A DNA stretch of 64,000 bases from assembly GCF_024362695.1 (NCBI RefSeq), contig NC_065428.1, positions 9,428,895-9,492,894 of the forward strand. The letters run 5' to 3'. Both the position numbers and the translations under genes were made by a program. The notes beneath the pieces are model-generated. The model was given only the letters and a program-made list of their open reading frames with translations, did no database searches and was not told the DNA's origin. Each line of letters begins with the position of its first letter. The stretch's first letter is position 1. This document shows, piece by piece, positions 33,911 through 44,866 of this stretch. This DNA comes from Pectinophora gossypiella. Lineage: Eukaryota; Arthropoda; Insecta; Lepidoptera; Gelechiidae.

Positions 33911-34248
33911 GATCATCATCACCTCCCTAGCGTTGTCTCGTTTTCACAGGGTCCGCTTACCTAGCCTGAAAGTTTGACAGGTCCGGTTTATTACAGAAGC
34001 GACTACCAGTCCGATCTTCCAACCCGCGTAGGGAACACCAGCCCAATACAGGTATGTGACCTACGTACCTTCGAAAATGCATTTCTCGGGAATGTTGGTT
34101 TCCTCACGACATTTTCCTTCACCGATGAGCACGTAATATTAATTTATGATCAAATTCGACAATCATTGGTTTTAGGTCTGTGCTGGATTCGAACCTGCGA
34201 AATCAAAGTGAGAGGCAAGCGTTCTACCAACTGGGCTACCACGGCTCT
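33911..34248 (-). mobile_element. SINE-C, full length
   Basis: Tail, body (cctcacgacattttccttca) and head complement. Confidence 0.82.
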
Positions 34249-34420
34249 CTCAGGTAAGATAATTAAAATATCTCTTCTATTATTTTTTATTCCATTAAAA
34301 TACACTCTGACGTGACTTTCTTCTATAAATCCTATTTTTTCTTTCTCGAGTTTCTTGATTTTTCTTTCTCGGGTTTTTAGGCATCATAAAGGCACGCACG
34401 GAAGGCAGGTTAAGCCGTCA

Positions 34421-34582
34421 CATACCTCCGAAACGCATTTCTCGGGTATGTGGGTTTCCTCACGATGTTTTCCTTCACCGCTAAGCACTTTCGCAAATCA
34501 TTGGTGTAGGCCTGTGCTGAGATTTGAACCTGCGACCTCAAAGTGAGAGTCAAGCGTTTTTCCAACTGAGCAACCACGGCTG
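34421..34582 (-). mobile_element. SINE-C 5' part
   Basis: cacatacctccgaaacgcat to the head complement ccaactgagcaaccacggc. Confidence 0.7.
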
Positions 34583-34854
34583 AAGTCAACTTAACTAAAA
34601 ATGTTTTCGATTTGAAACCTTTTTGAGGAAGGAATTCAGAGTCCAGAATTCAAGCTAACTCTTAGTAGGTTAACTTTTAACCTAGTTAGCTAGTTAGAGA
34701 GCTTAACTGAAATACCGAAAAACTTTGTAAATGAAACTCGAGAATTTTAGCGTTTACCTCGTTTCGAATTGAGTTGTTTTTGTGAATAGCCCTATCTTAC
34801 TGGGCTATCATGATGGTGCCACCACACGCCGGACACTCTATACAAAAATCTACG

Positions 34855-35135
34855 GAAAAGGTTGAAAAACGCGCACCATATAAGTATGACCAAATAGTTC
34901 ATACTCCCACTTATGCATTCCACTCGTACGCAAATTTTACGACTCACGGAGCTCCGCGATAGTATATCAAAAGGTCGTCTTGTGCGTTAAAACCTGCACG
35001 GCAAAAAAATCAAATATCGACTATTATGCTAGGAGATTCCTCTATCGTAGTTATCTGTTTGCAGGAGTAGTAGTAAAAGAGAGTGGGTTTGAACCGGCTG
35101 CAGCGGTTCTCATACAAAATGCACGTTAGGGCCTT
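34855..35135 (+). repeat. Repeat Q, continuous copy
   Basis: Matches 18045-18235 joined to 18590-18690 (atcgtagttatctgtttgca), where about 350 bp of other DNA intervenes. Confidence 0.55.
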
Positions 35136-35147
35136 TCCGTCCTTTTT

Positions 35148-35212
35148 CCGGCCAAGTAGTTAATGCCATCTGCGGCAAATCTACAATAAGTCACGTCAAA
35201 AAAAAAAGCCTT
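35148..35212 (+). repeat. LINE-P 3' end fragment
   Basis: ggccaagtagttaatgccat to a nine-base A run. Confidence 0.6.
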
Positions 35213-36074
35213 TCCGTCCTCTTTCTTCTCTCTTTATTTAAGAGCTGCGCTCTTGTCGGTGGAGTAATCGCCTCCATTTTCATTACTCCACAGATAGGGC
35301 GTGTAGGACGGTGGTTGCCCCAATCGCCTTCCGTTCCGCAGTACACCGACCAATTTCTCAAACGGTGATGTTCTAGCCTCGGCATCAGGGGTGCGCTTTT
35401 GAAGTAGCGGCGCCTACTCGCTACGTCACAAGATCGTCATAGAACCTAAGTAGCATTTTATAGGTTGGCCCGTCCCAGTGAGCTACCCACTCCTCTGCTC
35501 GTTCTCGTTGCAAATACCACATTCTTACCGTTTTACACGTCTCATTCTAACACGTAAGTGTGAGAGAGACAGACAGTCCACGCGCTCCCACTTGCACCTT
35601 AGCTTACGGTCATTATGATACAGAGGGCCGTCGGCATCCGATATGATTTGGTGCGGGGCGTAGAGTTAGCGTTCTATATATACATAAAGGACTGAATTGA
35701 ACATTTATTTTTATTTTCTTATTTTTTATGATTTTTACATTTATTTTAATTTATTTATTTCAAAAAATTGCGTTAATATTTTTTAGAATCAAATCTAATG
35801 AATTATCAAATGGAATCAGTCTCGCGACTTGATAATAAAATAATAATAATTATTGTTAAATATAAAGTCATAATTAAATAATGGTTGTATTCTAAATGTA
35901 TAATTATAATAGTAGGTTATTCTAGTTATTTAACTAAGACCATGATTGCCCCCTTAGTGCTCATAAAAAATCTGTAACACTTAACTGAAAAAGCACTTAA
36001 ACATGAAAATGCTTGTTCTTTGATTAACTTGTGAATGTAACTTGTTATCCGTGTTTTCTTAATTATCTGTAGCT

Positions 36075-36335
36075 ATGTACATACATACATAAACTCAAGC
36101 CTATTTGCCACCGGGGTAAGCAGGGACTATGGAAGTCCATTTGCTTCGATTCTGACACTTCTCTTGCTTCCTCCACATTCATCAATCGTTTCATACACGC
36201 ACGCGGGTTCAGAGTAGATCGTACTGAACTCTTTCTAAGGACATCTCCAATTTGGTCAATGTACGTCGGTATAGGTCTTCCTTTGCCAGCCCTACCACCA
36301 ACCTTCACTTTATATACTGCTTTCGTAATTTTATT
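36075..36335 (-). pseudogene. LINE-K 3' end
   Basis: Codes VGGRAGKGRPIPTYIDQIGD, VLRKSSVRSTLNPRACMKRL and MNVEEAREV, then shifts frame by a short deletion before the tail. Confidence 0.7.
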
Positions 36336-36354
36336 TTTAACCGAAAGTGAAACC

Positions 36355-36965
36355 TGGATACGATGAACCTTATGCTATCATGGGGTCGAGCCGCTGATGT
36401 AGAAACTATTTTCATTATTCAAAAAAGGGCAGTTCGCGCTATTTATAATCTGCGTTGTCGGGACTCTTTAAGGGAGCTGTTTAAAGAAATAAATATACTG
36501 ACGGTCGCAAGTCAAAATATATTTATGAAAACATTATGTATGTGCGTAAAAATGTATCTCTCCTTCCGAGAAACTGTGAAAGGCATACTTACAATACAAG
36601 GAATAAAAATAAAATTGTTGTTCAAAATTCTAGATTAAGTAAATTAAATTCATCTTTTTTGGGGTTATGTATACGTTTTTACAATAAAATACCAGATAAT
36701 ATTTTAAATTTGTCAGAGAATAAATTTAAAGCTCACGTGAAGCTTACTTTATGTAAAAAAGCCTATTAGAAGATTAATGATTACCTAAATGATAAAAATG
36801 TCTGGTATTGAATGTGTTCCTCTAGTTATTAAATAACTTGTAATGAACCCCCATTGATTTAAAACATGTGTTGCTGTTGCAGTTTCTTGTCATTTCTTCT
36901 CTTCAGCCGTAACACCTTGCGAAATGACGTAAATTCAAAAATGTTGCATAAATGATTCTGATTTC
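36355..36965 (+). pseudogene. LINE-J: jockey/CR1-like reverse transcriptase C-terminus and 3' UTR
   Basis: The first frame gives LSWGRAADVETIFIIQKRAVRAIYNLRCRDSLRELFKEINILTVAS. A shifted frame continues YVRKNVSLLPRNCERHTYNTRNKNK and FYNKIPDNILNLSENKFK up to a stop near 36768. The ILQKRAVRxIxxL block is typical of the thumb region after the RT domain in jockey/CR1-group LINEs. A frameshift lies near 36536. The 3' UTR (to about 36965) matches the minus-strand copy at 48765-49295. Confidence 0.8.
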
Positions 36966-36967
36966 TA

Positions 36968-37075
36968 GAAAGCATACCATCCTGTCGGGTTTTACGACAT
37001 GCCTGGAAAGACAAACAGCTGAACATGTGCTATGTTTTTTATTCGCTCCCAATCCAACATGGAGGCATTAACAAG
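36968..37075 (-). repeat. LINE-M internal fragment
   Basis: Matches the tcgggttttacgacatgcct to ctatgttttttat region of other copies, without the 3' end. Confidence 0.6.
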
Positions 37076-37350
37076 GTAATTTGGAATAAAAAACATTGAG
37101 AACAAGTTCAGCATTCTACTAAAAACTATCACGCAAACCAATTTCCATACATTCATGCATAAACTATGCATGAATGCACTTAATATACCTAACTAGAACT
37201 AAATTGTACATTCAATAATTATGTAAAATAACCGCAATATGTGTATGGTGACCTTTAGGAAAAAACGTAGGAACGTTAATTATCCTTTTTTTTTTAAATT
37301 AGTAACTTATAACCGACGCTTTCGTTATAAAGAGTTAAAAAAATAACCGT

Positions 37351-37482
37351 CCTCCTAGCATTATCCCGTGTTTCACGGGGTCCGCTTACCTAACATGAAG
37401 ATTTGACAGGTCCGGTTTTTTTACAGAAGCGACTGCCTGTCTGACCTTCCAATTCGCGAAGGGAAAACCAGCCTAATGCAGG
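37351..37482 (-). mobile_element. SINE-C 3' part
   Basis: tagcattatcccgtgtttca to cagcctaatgcagg. Confidence 0.65.
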
Positions 37483-37547
37483 AAGAAATAATAAAGAGTT
37501 GAAAAAATATATTGTGTATTAAAGTAGGTGACTTTCTTTATACGTGA

Positions 37548-37930
37548 CTTATTGTAGATTTACCGCAAATGGCATCAACTACTTGGCCGGACAAATGGGG
37601 AGCGCTGAGGGCTCTCACCCGGTACAAAACTTAAGATAACAGGCCTGAGGGTTCGCGGTTGCGCGAACCACGGCATCGTTTCATATTTGAAAGGATTAAT
37701 CGACGCTAGTGGACGGATATACAGGTTGTGAGAAGCTGCAGTTTTGTGTGTGTTTTAGGCGAAAAATTTGATGATTCAAAGTGTAACTATGTTACCTACT
37801 GAATAAAGATATTTTTGAATTTGGATAGCGGTAAGCGCTGAATGAGGCAAGTGGTCGATCATGCCGGCAGGGTCGGTATCGGGGTTCTGAAGAGTTTGTT
37901 GTCGCGAGCATATTAGCCGCCTCCATGGCT
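37548..37930 (-). repeat. LINE-P 3' end, interrupted
   Basis: Reverse of the 31.5-kb copy. About 110 bp of other DNA (around 37720-37825) splits it. Confidence 0.58.
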
Positions 37931-38022
37931 AAAATAGATGCCTTATATATAAACAGTATAAACAGGGTACCCTCAAGCCTTGTGTCTTAAATTTTGTAAT
38001 AAATAATTTACCTGTAGTTTAC

Positions 38023-38207
38023 ATCTCGAGCTCCTCCGTGCTTCGGAAGGCTCGATAAGCCGTTGGTTCCGGCTGCATTAGCAGTCGTTAATGACCATCA
38101 ATCCGCACTGGGCCCGCGTGATGGTTTAAGGCCCGATCTCCATATCCATCCATAGGGAAGGCCCGTGCCCCAGCAGTGGGGACGTTAATGGGCTGATGAT
38201 GATGAAT
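38023..38207 (+). mobile_element. SINE-5S, head lost
   Basis: Starts after the 5S-like part (atctcgagctcctccgtgct) and runs to (GAT)n. Confidence 0.78.
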
Positions 38208-38599
38208 TTACCTGTACACACAAAATATGTCATTCTCAGATATGTTCATTTATCCATTTATTCCGACATTCCTGGCAACACCCAACAATTACACCACACA
38301 ATCATTACATTGCCCCTCTACTGGTCACTCCGTTTCCTCAGGAATGCGGAAGGAACGTGTATAACTGTATAACTGGACTACTTCACAACTAGCCTTGCGA
38401 GGTATCAGGACCGATTACTTATGTTATCAAGCTCAGGACACTTAAGACGACAGGTTAGGACGGCTTAGGTAAATGTTTAGAATGTTTTAAATGGAATGTT
38501 GATTACAATTTTCTAGTCTAGAAGAAAAAATGTTATGTATCATGGTAAGTAAGTAAGGATTATGTGTTGGATTATTTATGTCGTATTTAGCTGTGGTAG

Positions 38600-39060
38600 T
38601 GAATTCATGTTTGGATCATAAATATTATCACGTGCGCGCGTGCTCGGCGGTGAAGGAAAACATCGTGAGGAAACCCACATTCCCGAGAAATGCATTTTCG
38701 GAGGTATATGACCTAATCTGTATTGGGCTGGTTTTCCCTTCGCGGGTTGGAAAGTCAGACAGGCATGTAATTTACATCATCATCAATTTAAGAGCCACGC
38801 TCTTGTCGGTGCAGCATTTTCCATTCCAGTCTATCAAAGACCAATTCCTTGACTTCCCTATAAGACACGACGTTAACCTTTTCTTTAATCTGTTCTATGT
38901 AACCTCTTCTTGGTCTTCCCCTTCCTCTCTTTCCTTCTAGCTTTCCTTCTATGATGTTTTAATGAACATAAGCATTTAAAAATCCGGACCTGTCAATTCT
39001 TCAGGTTAGGTAAGCAGACCCTGTGAATAACGGGATAATGCTAGGAAGATGATGATGATA
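38600..39060 (+). mobile_element. SINE-C split by a LINE-H fragment
   Basis: The body lies at 38600-38777 and the tail at 38980-39060. Confidence 0.7.
38778..38979 (-). pseudogene. LINE-H fragment inside a SINE-C copy
   Basis: Contains ttaagagccacgctcttgtc and a region that codes on the minus strand for a peptide like the LINE-H end (EGKLEGKRGRGRPR-type). It splits the SINE-C copy at 38600-39060. Confidence 0.65.
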
Positions 39061-39279
39061 TTTTTGTCGTGTTTGAAATTGATTAGCATTTATACAGTCA
39101 TAACTTGTGTAAGCAGCGGATTTAGTCAAGTTACAAACTATTATGACAGTCGACAGTGACAGTGATAAAAATTTATGGGATTGACATTAAGTGACATGTC
39201 AATCTAATCATGGCACCTTATGTCACCTTCTATCATTTGAAACACAGGCTCACTTCTAATGTTTTTAGAAATATGTATT

Positions 39280-39485
39280 TTATTGCGACCATGTGTTCGT
39301 ACATATTGTGGTATTATAAAAATACAGAAGTAAGTATTTATAGTATCAACATGGACCCGGTAAGGGCACTGCAACTGGTAGAGAGGACAACATACTTAAT
39401 TATTATTCAGCGATACAATTTGTATTTATTATACTTACTATGTATGTTATGTTAAATGTATATTATGTACTTTTTTACACAATTA
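39280..39485 (+). repeat. Repeat N
   Basis: atcaacatggacccggtaag and the following 120 bp. Shared with 47608-47760 (plus) and 26590-26700 (minus). Probably a 3' UTR of a LINE; no coding part seen. Confidence 0.5.
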
Positions 39486-39595
39486 ATAAATTTTATTATC
39501 ATTAAATATTACATACATCTTTATCTCTCAGATTATCAAATCGTTTGCAACTTGACTAAGGTGAGAAATTGTCCGTTATCTCCTTCGCATTAATG

Positions 39596-39872
39596 CTTCT
39601 TCTTCAACCCTGTGGGTTGTGAGGTGGATGACCGATCTTATCAACCCTGGTGACTCATGTTACAACTACGTACTTACATCAGTAAGTAATAACCGGGACC
39701 GACGTTTTAACGTGCCTTCCGAAGCACGGATCATGTTACTTTCGGACAATCGGTTGTTCAGCCTGCGCTGTCTGCAATGTCCTTAGTAAAGCAGGGCTGA
39801 CAAAGTGATATGTTCCTATCGGGATTCGAACCCGGGACCTCCAGATCGTGACCCCAACGCAAACAGGACTAC
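39596..39872 (-). mobile_element. SINE-A with deletion in the tail
   Basis: The cctgacatgg segment is deleted, leaving accctggtgactcatgtta. Confidence 0.7.
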
Positions 39873-40175
39873 GATGGAAGTTTTCTACTTAATGACGACC
39901 AATTCATAGTTGTCGTGTAACACTCATATAGTAATCACCAGGCATTGATGATATTAGTTCGCACTACCCCATTACAGGGTGGGCAGACCTATAGAAATCT
40001 AATTCTCATGGCAAATTAAAGGCTCGGTTAAGTATAGGAAAATAAATGAGTATTTGATTTCCTAGTATTTAGCGAACGGCGGTTTCTGTGTTTAGCATGA
40101 TTCTGATTTTCTTTTTTTAATTTGTAGACTGTTATTTTTTTAAAAATACAAATGTTTTTATTGCACAAAACAAAC

Positions 40176-40373
40176 TATTGCAAAGGTGGGCGCAGGTAAA
40201 GAAAACAACTTGCTCGTTTAACGAATTATTTTAAAGTGAAAGAAAAATACAGTGTGACTGATGGAATGAATGATTGAGTTATGAACGAGTATTGAACAAG
40301 TGAATTTACGATTGAATGACAATGTTTGTTTTTAATAATATTGAGTAGGCTTGGATATTTGCAAATACCAATA
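40176..40373 (-). repeat. 3' LTR of the copia element
   Basis: Identical 198-bp partner of the LTR at 44664-44861. The flanking caaac at 40171-40175 is the left target-site duplication. Confidence 0.93.
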
Positions 40374-40383
40374 GTCCCCCTCA
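40374..40383 (-). promoter_or_regulatory. Polypurine tract for plus-strand DNA priming
   Basis: Just inside the 3' LTR the minus strand reads TGAGGGGGAC. The purine run and its position are what is expected of an LTR-retrotransposon PPT. Confidence 0.7.
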
Positions 40384-40501
40384 AATATTCAAGCATATTT
40401 TTACAAGTATACAATATTAATTAAGATATACTTATTTTAAATTTAATCTGATTATTAACAAAAACATTTTTCTAAATTTTAACTTTGATAAAAATACAAA
40501 A

Positions 40502-43105
40502 TTAAATTAAGTTTAATCTTTGCCTTAATTCTAAGAACTTCGGTGTAGGCACCATTTTCGTGAAAATATCAGCCAGTTGGTTTCCTGTAGAAATATACTC
40601 TAGCTTTATTACTTTATTAGCAATTTGTTCTCTAGTGAAATGGTACTTAATATCTATGTGTTTAGACCTTTTGTGATTTGATGGATTATTAGCGATACTT
40701 ATACAACTGTTATTATCTTCAAAGATAACTATTGGCTGTTGTATTGGAATTAGTATGCTTGTCAATAACGATTTTAACCATATCGCTTCTCTGACAGCCT
40801 CAAACAAGGCCATATATTCAGCTTCTGTTGAGGAGGCGGCGACTGTGCTTTGTTTTCGTGTATTCCACGAAATTGTACAATTATCGAACACTTTAAATAT
40901 ATGCCCTGTTGTACTCTTTCTATCGACTAAGTCGCCTCCCCAATCAGAATCTGCATAGCCAACAACCAGTTGTTTAAAATCACATTTGTTATAGGTCAGT
41001 TTTAAATTAATAGTCCCTTTTATGTATCTCAAAAGATGTTTTAAACACTTCCATAATTCTTCATTAGTTTTACTTTGATACCGACTTAAAATTCCTATTG
41101 CAGCACATATATCTGGTCGCGTACAAAGCATGGCGTACATCAGACACCCTATGACATTTCTACATGGTGCATCATAATATGAGTCGGAATTTAAAGCATC
41201 ATAATCTAATTTAGATGGAAAAGGTGATTTAGAAGGATTACATTCACTCATAGAATATTTGTTCAAAACATTTTGGAGATACAATGATTGGTCTAATGTC
41301 AACTTCCCTTCACTTCGCTCAACTTTTATGCCTAATAACAACTTAATCTCTTGTAAGTCAGTCATATGAAATTCCTGCATTAAACGATTTTTATACAATT
41401 GTAAATGTTGTTTGTTTTTCGCACAAATAATCAAATCATCTACATAAAGTACGATATATATATTTTGATCTATATTATTCTTATCTAGAACATATAGACA
41501 GGGGTCAACTTGCGAATTTTTAAAACCAATAGCCTTAAGGGCATGATCGAAACGCTCAGATCGAGAAGATTGTTTTAAACCGTAAAGTGTTTTATTTAAT
41601 TTACAGACTTGATTTGGTTCAGCTACAACACCTTTTGGTACTTCCATGTAAATATCTTCTTTGAGGACACCGTTTAAAAAAGCAGTTTTTACGTCCATAT
41701 GATGTGATTGTAGATCAAACTGATTAGCCAGTGCTAAAATAAATCTAAAAGTAGATATGCGAGCAACTGGAGCGAACATTTCGTCATAGTCCTGAAGGTA
41801 TTGTTGAGTGAAGCCTCGTGCAACTAATCGCGCTTTATATCGTGTAGGCTCACCAGATTCATTGTTTTTTATCGTAAACACCAACTTAGAACTAACTATA
41901 TTTACATTATCTGGTCGATCAACAAGTGTCCAAGTTTTATTATCATGAAGTGACATAATCTCGCTATTTATGGCTTTTAACCATTTGTCCGAATCACTTC
42001 TATCAAAAATTTCGTCGTACGTGATCGGTAGCGATTGAGCAGTCGTGAGCGACAAAAATAAGTCGGGATCATTCATCTGCTTATAATCTTTTGCAGGTAT
42101 GTTGAGAATTCTTTCACTACGTCTCAGTTTGCCGGATGAAGATCCAGCTTCTGAGTTATCGTTAGGTAGCTGTTTGTGTTTGTTGCCTATTAACTTTGCC
42201 GATTCATTATCGGGCTTATTAATTTCGGCGGGAATTTGATATGGTTCTTTATCGACCATTTCGGGGGGTTTTTGAACTATGTCCTTAGTGACAGGTCTAG
42301 AAGTTTCAAAATTTGTCTCATCAAATACAATATCTCGGGCAATAATAAATTGATTATTCTCAATATTCAATAATTTGTACCCATTTGGACTATAACCGAC
42401 TAGAATGGCTTTAAAAGATTTATCGTCAAATTTTGTTCTTCTAGTTTTGTCGTGGACATAAGCTGTCGAACCAAATATTTTTAAATGACTTATTTTTGGT
42501 TTTTTATTGTGCCACATATCGTATGGTGTTTTATAATCTGTAAGCGCTTTTGTGGGCAGTCTATTTGTTAGATATGTACTTGTTAATATAGCTTCACCCC
42601 AAAAAGATTTATCTAACTTCGCACTTGTGACCAATGTTCTAGCCATTTCGGTCAATGTACGATTCATGCGCTCTGCTACACCATTTTGTTGTGGCGTATA
42701 TGGTACCGTCAAATGGTACGTTATTCCCTTGCAAACACAAAAAGCTTTAAAATCAGTGGAAAGATATTCTCGCCCGTTATCGCAGTATAAATTAGTCACT
42801 TTTAGATTAAATAAATTTTCACTCTTTGCTACATAATCTTTAAAACAATTTAAAACTTCTGATTTTGAATGCATTAAATATGTAACTGTATAGTGGGTAA
42901 AATCATCAATAAATGTAACAAAATAATTTTTATCATCAACAGTTGATGGAGTTATCGGGCCGCATACATCAGAGTGAACAATATAAAGTGGTCGGTTAAT
43001 ATTATATGATTTGTTTTTACTCTTTGCAAAAGGCAATCGAGATTGTTTACCAAGAATACAAGGTTCACATAATTCATCAGTAGGTGTGACGTCATCTATT
43101 ATTTT
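40502..43105 (-). pseudogene. Copia integrase-reverse transcriptase-RNase H, downstream of an in-frame stop
   Basis: This is the same frame as Gag-protease, open from 43105 to the TAA at 40502-40504. It begins inside the integrase zinc finger: the CEPC cysteines follow shortly after the stop. Integrase core signatures are HSDVCGP, CDNGREYLS and PQQNGVAERMNRT. The RT has the YVDD catalytic box at 41435-41446. RNase H motifs DSDWGGD, AASSTEAEYMAL and EDNNSC follow, then the ADIFTK end typical of copia. There is no ATG near the start, so it is not a separate gene. In the RT, GLKQSSR runs straight into SERFDHAL; relatives have two more residues there, normally Cys-Trp, so about 6 nt appear lost near 41565. 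Products would be reverse transcription and integration enzymes, probably impaired. Confidence 0.9.
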
Positions 43106-44548
43106 CTAATCATTTTCATCAATAAAATTTTTGAGTATATTAAATTTTTGTTTGTTTAAATGACCTAATCGATTATGCCATAAATTATACGTTTTTACCT
43201 GATTTTGATCTGATTTGTTTTGAGCAACATTTAAATTACATTGAGATTTATTTATTTCAAAAGTGATACTAAAAAGATTGTTAGTATTTTCTCCAGTCAT
43301 GTAACATTTATTGTTTTTATTGTAAACTTGAACTCCATTATTACCAAAAACAACCGACATTCCACTCTGTTGTATGCGATTTACCGATAATAAATTGTAA
43401 GGAACCTCCGGTGAAAATAACACGTCGTCAATGGTTCCTTGAATACCTAAATTTGTGGTTACCTCAATTTGTCCTTTACCAAACGCAAGAATGGAGGCGC
43501 CGTTCTTCGCAACTCCTATTTTTAAAGGTGTGGGTAATTCAACATACGACGTAAATGCATCCCTTGTATTGACAATGTGATCGGTCGCACCAGAATCTAA
43601 AAGAAAACAAATTTCATTGTTACTTAGATGATTGTCAGCAGCATAGGGTAACTTACATTTTGATAACATAAAAGCGAAACTGTCCTCGTCATTGTTGAAG
43701 GTTTGAACTGCGTTACATGTTTGTACATTGTTGACCGTCTTGTTGGAGCTGGTAGATTGGCCACCTTGTTGTATTTTCTTGAAGTAACGGCAGTCTTTCT
43801 TGAAGTGGTTACGCCGTCCACAGTGATCACAATACATCTTCGTAATCTTGTAGTTAGAATTTTTGTTTTGAAAATTATTATTTTTTTCTTGGGGGTAGTT
43901 TACTTTTTTGTTGTTTGGTCCGGTTGAGGGATTTTGCCCCGAAAATCGTTTGTTTCCTGTATATAAAACCTTCACTTCTGTCGAAACTTCAGCCTTCAGT
44001 TTTACTTCTTGATCCAACAGGCGTGTTTTCACTAAAACTAAATTCAGATGTTCTTCACCAAGCGTTTCTAATGCCGTGATCACACCATCATAAGATGTAG
44101 GTAGTGTGAGAAGAATGTGGGATATTTTATCCATCTCATCTAGCCTGGCACCCGCAGCGATCATTTCGGTAATCAAATTATCGAATTTTGTAAAAAGTTG
44201 TAATAATGTTTCATCTGGTTGTAACTTCAAATTCAGTAGTTGTTTACGCAATGCTAATTGTGTAGCTAAACTTCTTCGCTTGTATATATTATCTAGTCCT
44301 TGTATTATAGATTTGGCGGTAGCAGAATCTTTTGCGAAGCTCAAAAACGAATCACTCAAATACTCAATAATTGTACCTTTAGCAATTATATTTTTCTTCA
44401 GCCATTCAGCATTAGGTTCCGCAGGCATTGGATCTTCAATAACACAAATAACTTGAAGTTCTTCTAAAAGTGATTTTATGCGAAACTTCCACGTACTGTA
44501 TCTTTCGCCGTTGAACGGTTGAATGTTTCTTTTGCTTCGTGAATCCAT
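43106..44548 (-). CDS. Copia Gag-protease part of the polyprotein
   Basis: A 480-residue open frame starting MDSRSKRN. I chose the ATG at 44548; an upstream in-frame extension to 44566 has no ATG. The N-terminal half is a Gag domain of the copia/UBN2 type. A CX2CX4HX4C zinc knuckle (CDHCGRRNHFKKDC) lies at residues 240-253, and the retropepsin active site LLDSGATDH has its DSG at 318-320. The end (LWHNRLGH) holds the two histidines of the integrase HHCC zinc finger. The frame stops at a TAG (43106-43108) inside that finger. Copia elements normally have one continuous gag-pol ORF, so this stop is probably a mutation, although controlled readthrough cannot be excluded. Role: capsid formation and polyprotein cleavage. 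Confidence 0.92.
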   Translation of the reverse strand: MDSRSKRNIQPFNGERYSTWKFRIKSLLEELQVICVIEDPMPAEPNAEWLKKNIIAKGTIIEYLSDSFLSFAKDSATAKSIIQGLDNIYKRRSLATQLALRKQLLNLKLQPDETLLQLFTKFDNLITEMIAAGARLDEMDKISHILLTLPTSYDGVITALETLGEEHLNLVLVKTRLLDQEVKLKAEVSTEVKVLYTGNKRFSGQNPSTGPNNKKVNYPQEKNNNFQNKNSNYKITKMYCDHCGRRNHFKKDCRYFKKIQQGGQSTSSNKTVNNVQTCNAVQTFNNDEDSFAFMLSKCKLPYAADNHLSNNEICFLLDSGATDHIVNTRDAFTSYVELPTPLKIGVAKNGASILAFGKGQIEVTTNLGIQGTIDDVLFSPEVPYNLLSVNRIQQSGMSVVFGNNGVQVYNKNNKCYMTGENTNNLFSITFEINKSQCNLNVAQNKSDQNQVKTYNLWHNRLGHLNKQKFNILKNFIDEND

Positions 44549-44649
44549 TATTATCACTATATACAAATTACGGACACTTTAACACTATTATAATGTCTTG
44601 TTTACTTTATTCGTATTCACTTTATAGGATACTAATTATAAATCGCGGT

Positions 44650-44663
44650 CTGGGCCCATAACC
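44650..44663 (-). promoter_or_regulatory. Primer binding site (initiator tRNA-Met, internal type)
   Basis: Directly next to the 5' LTR the minus strand reads GGTTATGGGCCCAG. This is complementary to the anticodon-stem region of initiator tRNA-Met. Drosophila copia is known to use an internally cut half of this tRNA as primer, so the site supports copia-type priming. It exactly abuts the LTR end. Confidence 0.85.
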
Positions 44664-44861
44664 TATTGCAAAGGTGGGCGCAGGTAAAGAAAACAACTTG
44701 CTCGTTTAACGAATTATTTTAAAGTGAAAGAAAAATACAGTGTGACTGATGGAATGAATGATTGAGTTATGAACGAGTATTGAACAAGTGAATTTACGAT
44801 TGAATGACAATGTTTGTTTTTAATAATATTGAGTAGGCTTGGATATTTGCAAATACCAATA
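44664..44861 (-). repeat. 5' LTR of the copia element
   Basis: This 198-bp LTR matches the copy at 40176-40373 base for base by eye. Read on the minus strand it begins TATTGGTATTTGC and ends GCAATA, giving a 5-bp terminal inverted repeat TATTG/CAATA instead of the common TG..CA. It should carry the element promoter, but I did not identify a TATA box with confidence. Confidence 0.93.
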
Positions 44862-44866
44862 CAAAC

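Larger units (their letters stand above)
40176..44861 (-). mobile_element. Ty1/copia LTR retrotransposon, near-complete, recent
   Basis: The element is 4,686 bp with two identical 198-bp LTRs. Both start TATTG and end CAATA, and the 5-bp direct repeat caaac flanks them at 40171-40175 and 44862-44866. On the minus strand the order is 5' LTR, primer site, Gag with CCHC knuckle, protease, integrase, reverse transcriptase, RNase H, purine tract, 3' LTR. Integrase ahead of RT is diagnostic of copia (Pseudoviridae-type) rather than gypsy. LTR identity points to a young insertion. One in-frame stop and a short loss in RT suggest this copy is not autonomous now. It sits in a LINE-Z-like tail (ttttattgcacaaaa to its left). 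Confidence 0.97.

Noticed and set aside
33974..34315. 113-codon frame as a gene
   Set aside because: It lies over a minus-strand SINE-C copy.
38578..38940. 120-codon frame as a gene
   Set aside because: It crosses the SINE-C/LINE-H junction and is on the opposite strand from the LINE-H coding sense.
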